A stretch of 64,000 bases of DNA, taken from contig CAZGJN010000009.1 of NCBI GenBank assembly GCA_964526645.1, positions 41,000-104,999 on the forward strand. Direction: 5' to 3'. The position numbers were made by a program, and so were the translations under genes. The notes below the pieces were generated by a model, which was not told the origin of the DNA, searched no databases, and worked only from the letters and a program-made list of their open reading frames with translations. The stretch is from JADJNW01 sp964526645. Lineage in GTDB: Bacteria > Bacteroidota > Bacteroidia > Chitinophagales > Saprospiraceae. Below, in pieces: positions 62,433-64,000 of this stretch (the first letter of the stretch is position 1; each line of letters begins with the position of its first letter).

Positions 62433-64000
62433 TTAAAAACGATACTTCGCAAACAATGTAATATTTCTGCCCGGCTCAAAGATGATGCCCTGGGTTGGCA
62501 TATTGCGATAAGCGCGGTTGAGGTGTTCTCGGTACTGGCGGTCAAAAACATTCAGCACTGCTACGCCCAGCGATACACCTTTGAGGGGTTCTACACCGGC
62601 GCGCAGGTCAAAGGTGCTGAAGCTTGGAGTGCTCCCTTCCTGAAAAATAGTAGAAATACGATCCTGATTGTCCACAAAACGCCCGCGTGCATCCACCCAC
62701 CAGCGTTCGCGCTCGTAACGTGCGCCAATAGCGGCTTCCAGCGGTGGAATTTCTGCCAGAGGCTCGTCCCAGTCTAAGTTTTGCGCACGGGTGTAGGCGA
62801 TACTGCCGTTCAAGATCAAGTTTTGTGTCAAGTTCACTTGAGCAGAAAATTCAAATCCAAGCTGTGTGGCTTTGTCAATATTCACAAAGCGGCGGGCAAA
62901 GGGCGGTGCCCCCATGTACTTGCGCGGCAAGGTGGAATCTACCGCCGCGGTAATAAAATCGGTGAGGTAGGAATAGAAAACGTTCACGCCGAATTGGTAG
63001 CGCTCTGCTTTTTTGCTGATAGAAAATTCTGCCTGATTGTTTACTTCCGGTTTGAGATTCGGATTGCCCACATATTCAAAAGGATCAATGCCAATGGTGA
63101 AGTGATTGATGAAACGTTCGATCATATTCGCAGTGCGTACGCCACGCCCCAGCGCTATTTGAAAGTTCCAGTTGGAGTTGGTGGTGAAATTTACCGCACC
63201 GGTCGCGCTCAGATTCCACTCATCGGCAATGTCAATGGTGCCGTACAATTTTTCAAAATCTGGCGCAGGTTCTTTGCTATTCACGCTGACAAAATCGGTG
63301 CGAATGCCTGCCATCAGTGTCCACTGTGGGTTCAGGAAGTGCCGTCCTTCTATAAAAACACCGGCATCATGAATGGCGGAATTTTGCCAGATGGCATCTT
63401 CAAAAAACATCGGTTGAGGCAAGGGTTCGCCGGTCATCATGTTGCGTTTCACGATGCGCTCTCGCGAGCCGTCGCGCCAAAGATAGCGGTAATCCAAGCC
63501 TGTGTACACTAAGTTTTTTTTGCTGGGCATCAACGTTGCTTCCACGCGCCCGCCGTAATTATCGGCAACAACAGCCGAAACGGCATCTGTGGTCATAAAC
63601 GTCGGGCGACGATGATTAGACATCACATGATCCACGCGGTTGCCATAGGCCTTAGCGGTCAGGCTATAAAAAATAGGACTAATGTTTTTCCAATTGTAAT
63701 CCAGAGAAAGGATGTAAGTGTCGTCGGTGTCGGTGTCCATCGCCAGCCCTGCATGCAGCACATCGCGGCTGAGGGCTTGCCGCCAATTCACTTGCAAACG
63801 CTGATTTTCACCTACATCATAACCTGCTTTAAAGCTGTAATCATAAGCCCGAAACGAAGAAGGAATTTCCGTGCCGTTGCCGCTTTGGTAGCTGCCAAAT
63901 TCCTTCCAACCACCACTCAGGAGCAAGTCGAGGCGTTTATTGCTTTGAATTTGAAACTGGGTCAATTTGGAACTGCCGTTGGTTTCAAAGCCGCCGGAAA
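62433..64000 (-). CDS. TonB-dependent receptor (N-terminus outside window)
   Basis: The frame is open from the right edge to the stop at 62433, about 522 visible residues. Only the barrel is present: strands such as RLDLLLSGGWKEFG, LNLNGSIAYTRAQN-like segments, and the C-terminal ITLFAKYRF closing strand. The loop segment RGVRTANMIERFINHF followed by GIDPFEYVGNPNLKPE is like that of TonB receptors for metals (copper or siderophore type). The plug and signal lie beyond 64000, so substrate class is only suggestive. The gene ends with its own terminator. Confidence 0.85.
   Translation of the reverse strand, partial: SGGFETNGSSKLTQFQIQSNKRLDLLLSGGWKEFGSYQSGNGTEIPSSFRAYDYSFKAGYDVGENQRLQVNWRQALSRDVLHAGLAMDTDTDDTYILSLDYNWKNISPIFYSLTAKAYGNRVDHVMSNHRRPTFMTTDAVSAVVADNYGGRVEATLMPSKKNLVYTGLDYRYLWRDGSRERIVKRNMMTGEPLPQPMFFEDAIWQNSAIHDAGVFIEGRHFLNPQWTLMAGIRTDFVSVNSKEPAPDFEKLYGTIDIADEWNLSATGAVNFTTNSNWNFQIALGRGVRTANMIERFINHFTIGIDPFEYVGNPNLKPEVNNQAEFSISKKAERYQFGVNVFYSYLTDFITAAVDSTLPRKYMGAPPFARRFVNIDKATQLGFEFSAQVNLTQNLILNGSIAYTRAQNLDWDEPLAEIPPLEAAIGARYERERWWVDARGRFVDNQDRISTIFQEGSTPSFSTFDLRAGVEPLKGVSLGVAVLNVFDRQYREHLNRAYRNMPTQGIIFEPGRNITLFAKYRF

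Overview
The window looks like chromosomal DNA of a member of the phylum Bacteroidota, most plausibly a Saprospiraceae-like lineage. The evidence is the TAnnTTTG-type -7 promoter boxes with a TTG about 20 bases upstream, mostly weak Shine-Dalgarno use, TonB-dependent receptors with an N-terminal carboxypeptidase-like domain, a type IX secretion C-terminal sorting domain, a Na+-translocating NADH:quinone reductase (Nqr) operon and the family-level character of most genes. The genus is an inference. No insertion sequence, integrase, CRISPR array or rRNA was seen.

Region 1 (1-7.0 kb) is the most unusual part. A CHAT-domain protease is followed after 3 bases by a very large TPR protein that runs off the left edge. 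Divergently lie a TrpF-like TIM barrel and a membrane protein that joins a degenerate HD domain to a Pycsar-effector-type transmembrane (PycTM) domain. These are families known from bacterial conflict systems; a shared role is inferred from proximity only.

Region 2 (7.0-13.9 kb) holds cell-envelope genes: a LysM/glucosaminidase protein, an outer-membrane barrel, lptB with two small lipoproteins, then a MoxR ATPase, a DUF58 protein and a BatD-like membrane protein. Region 3 (13.9-22.3 kb) is the rimP-nusA-infB operon on the minus strand, whose first start codon is buried in a terminator-like hairpin, then an orphan histidine kinase, an OmpA-like protein and a CoA-transferase. Region 4 (22.3-31.1 kb) has a tRNA-Val, a GIY-YIG nuclease and a duplicated tRNA-like sequence, then AsmA-like, DUF4783, gpmI, a lipoprotein, a candidate small RNA, an M28 peptidase and hpt.

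Region 5 (31.1-54.9 kb) is a uronic-acid/pectin utilisation locus. UxaC, an SDR reductase, UxuA, UxaA, KdgK, a KDPG aldolase and an ExuT-like transporter form a route from hexuronates to pyruvate and glyceraldehyde 3-phosphate. Beside them are a LacI regulator, an ECF sigma factor, two enolase-superfamily enzymes with Tat-like signals, a T9SS-secreted beta-helix protein, a TonB receptor, a GH2 and two GH28 enzymes. Three near-identical 18-bp operators mark likely LacI targets. Region 6 (54.9-64 kb) has pnuC, the complete nqrABCDEF operon with an unusual membrane-anchored NqrA, and a second TonB receptor cut by the right edge.
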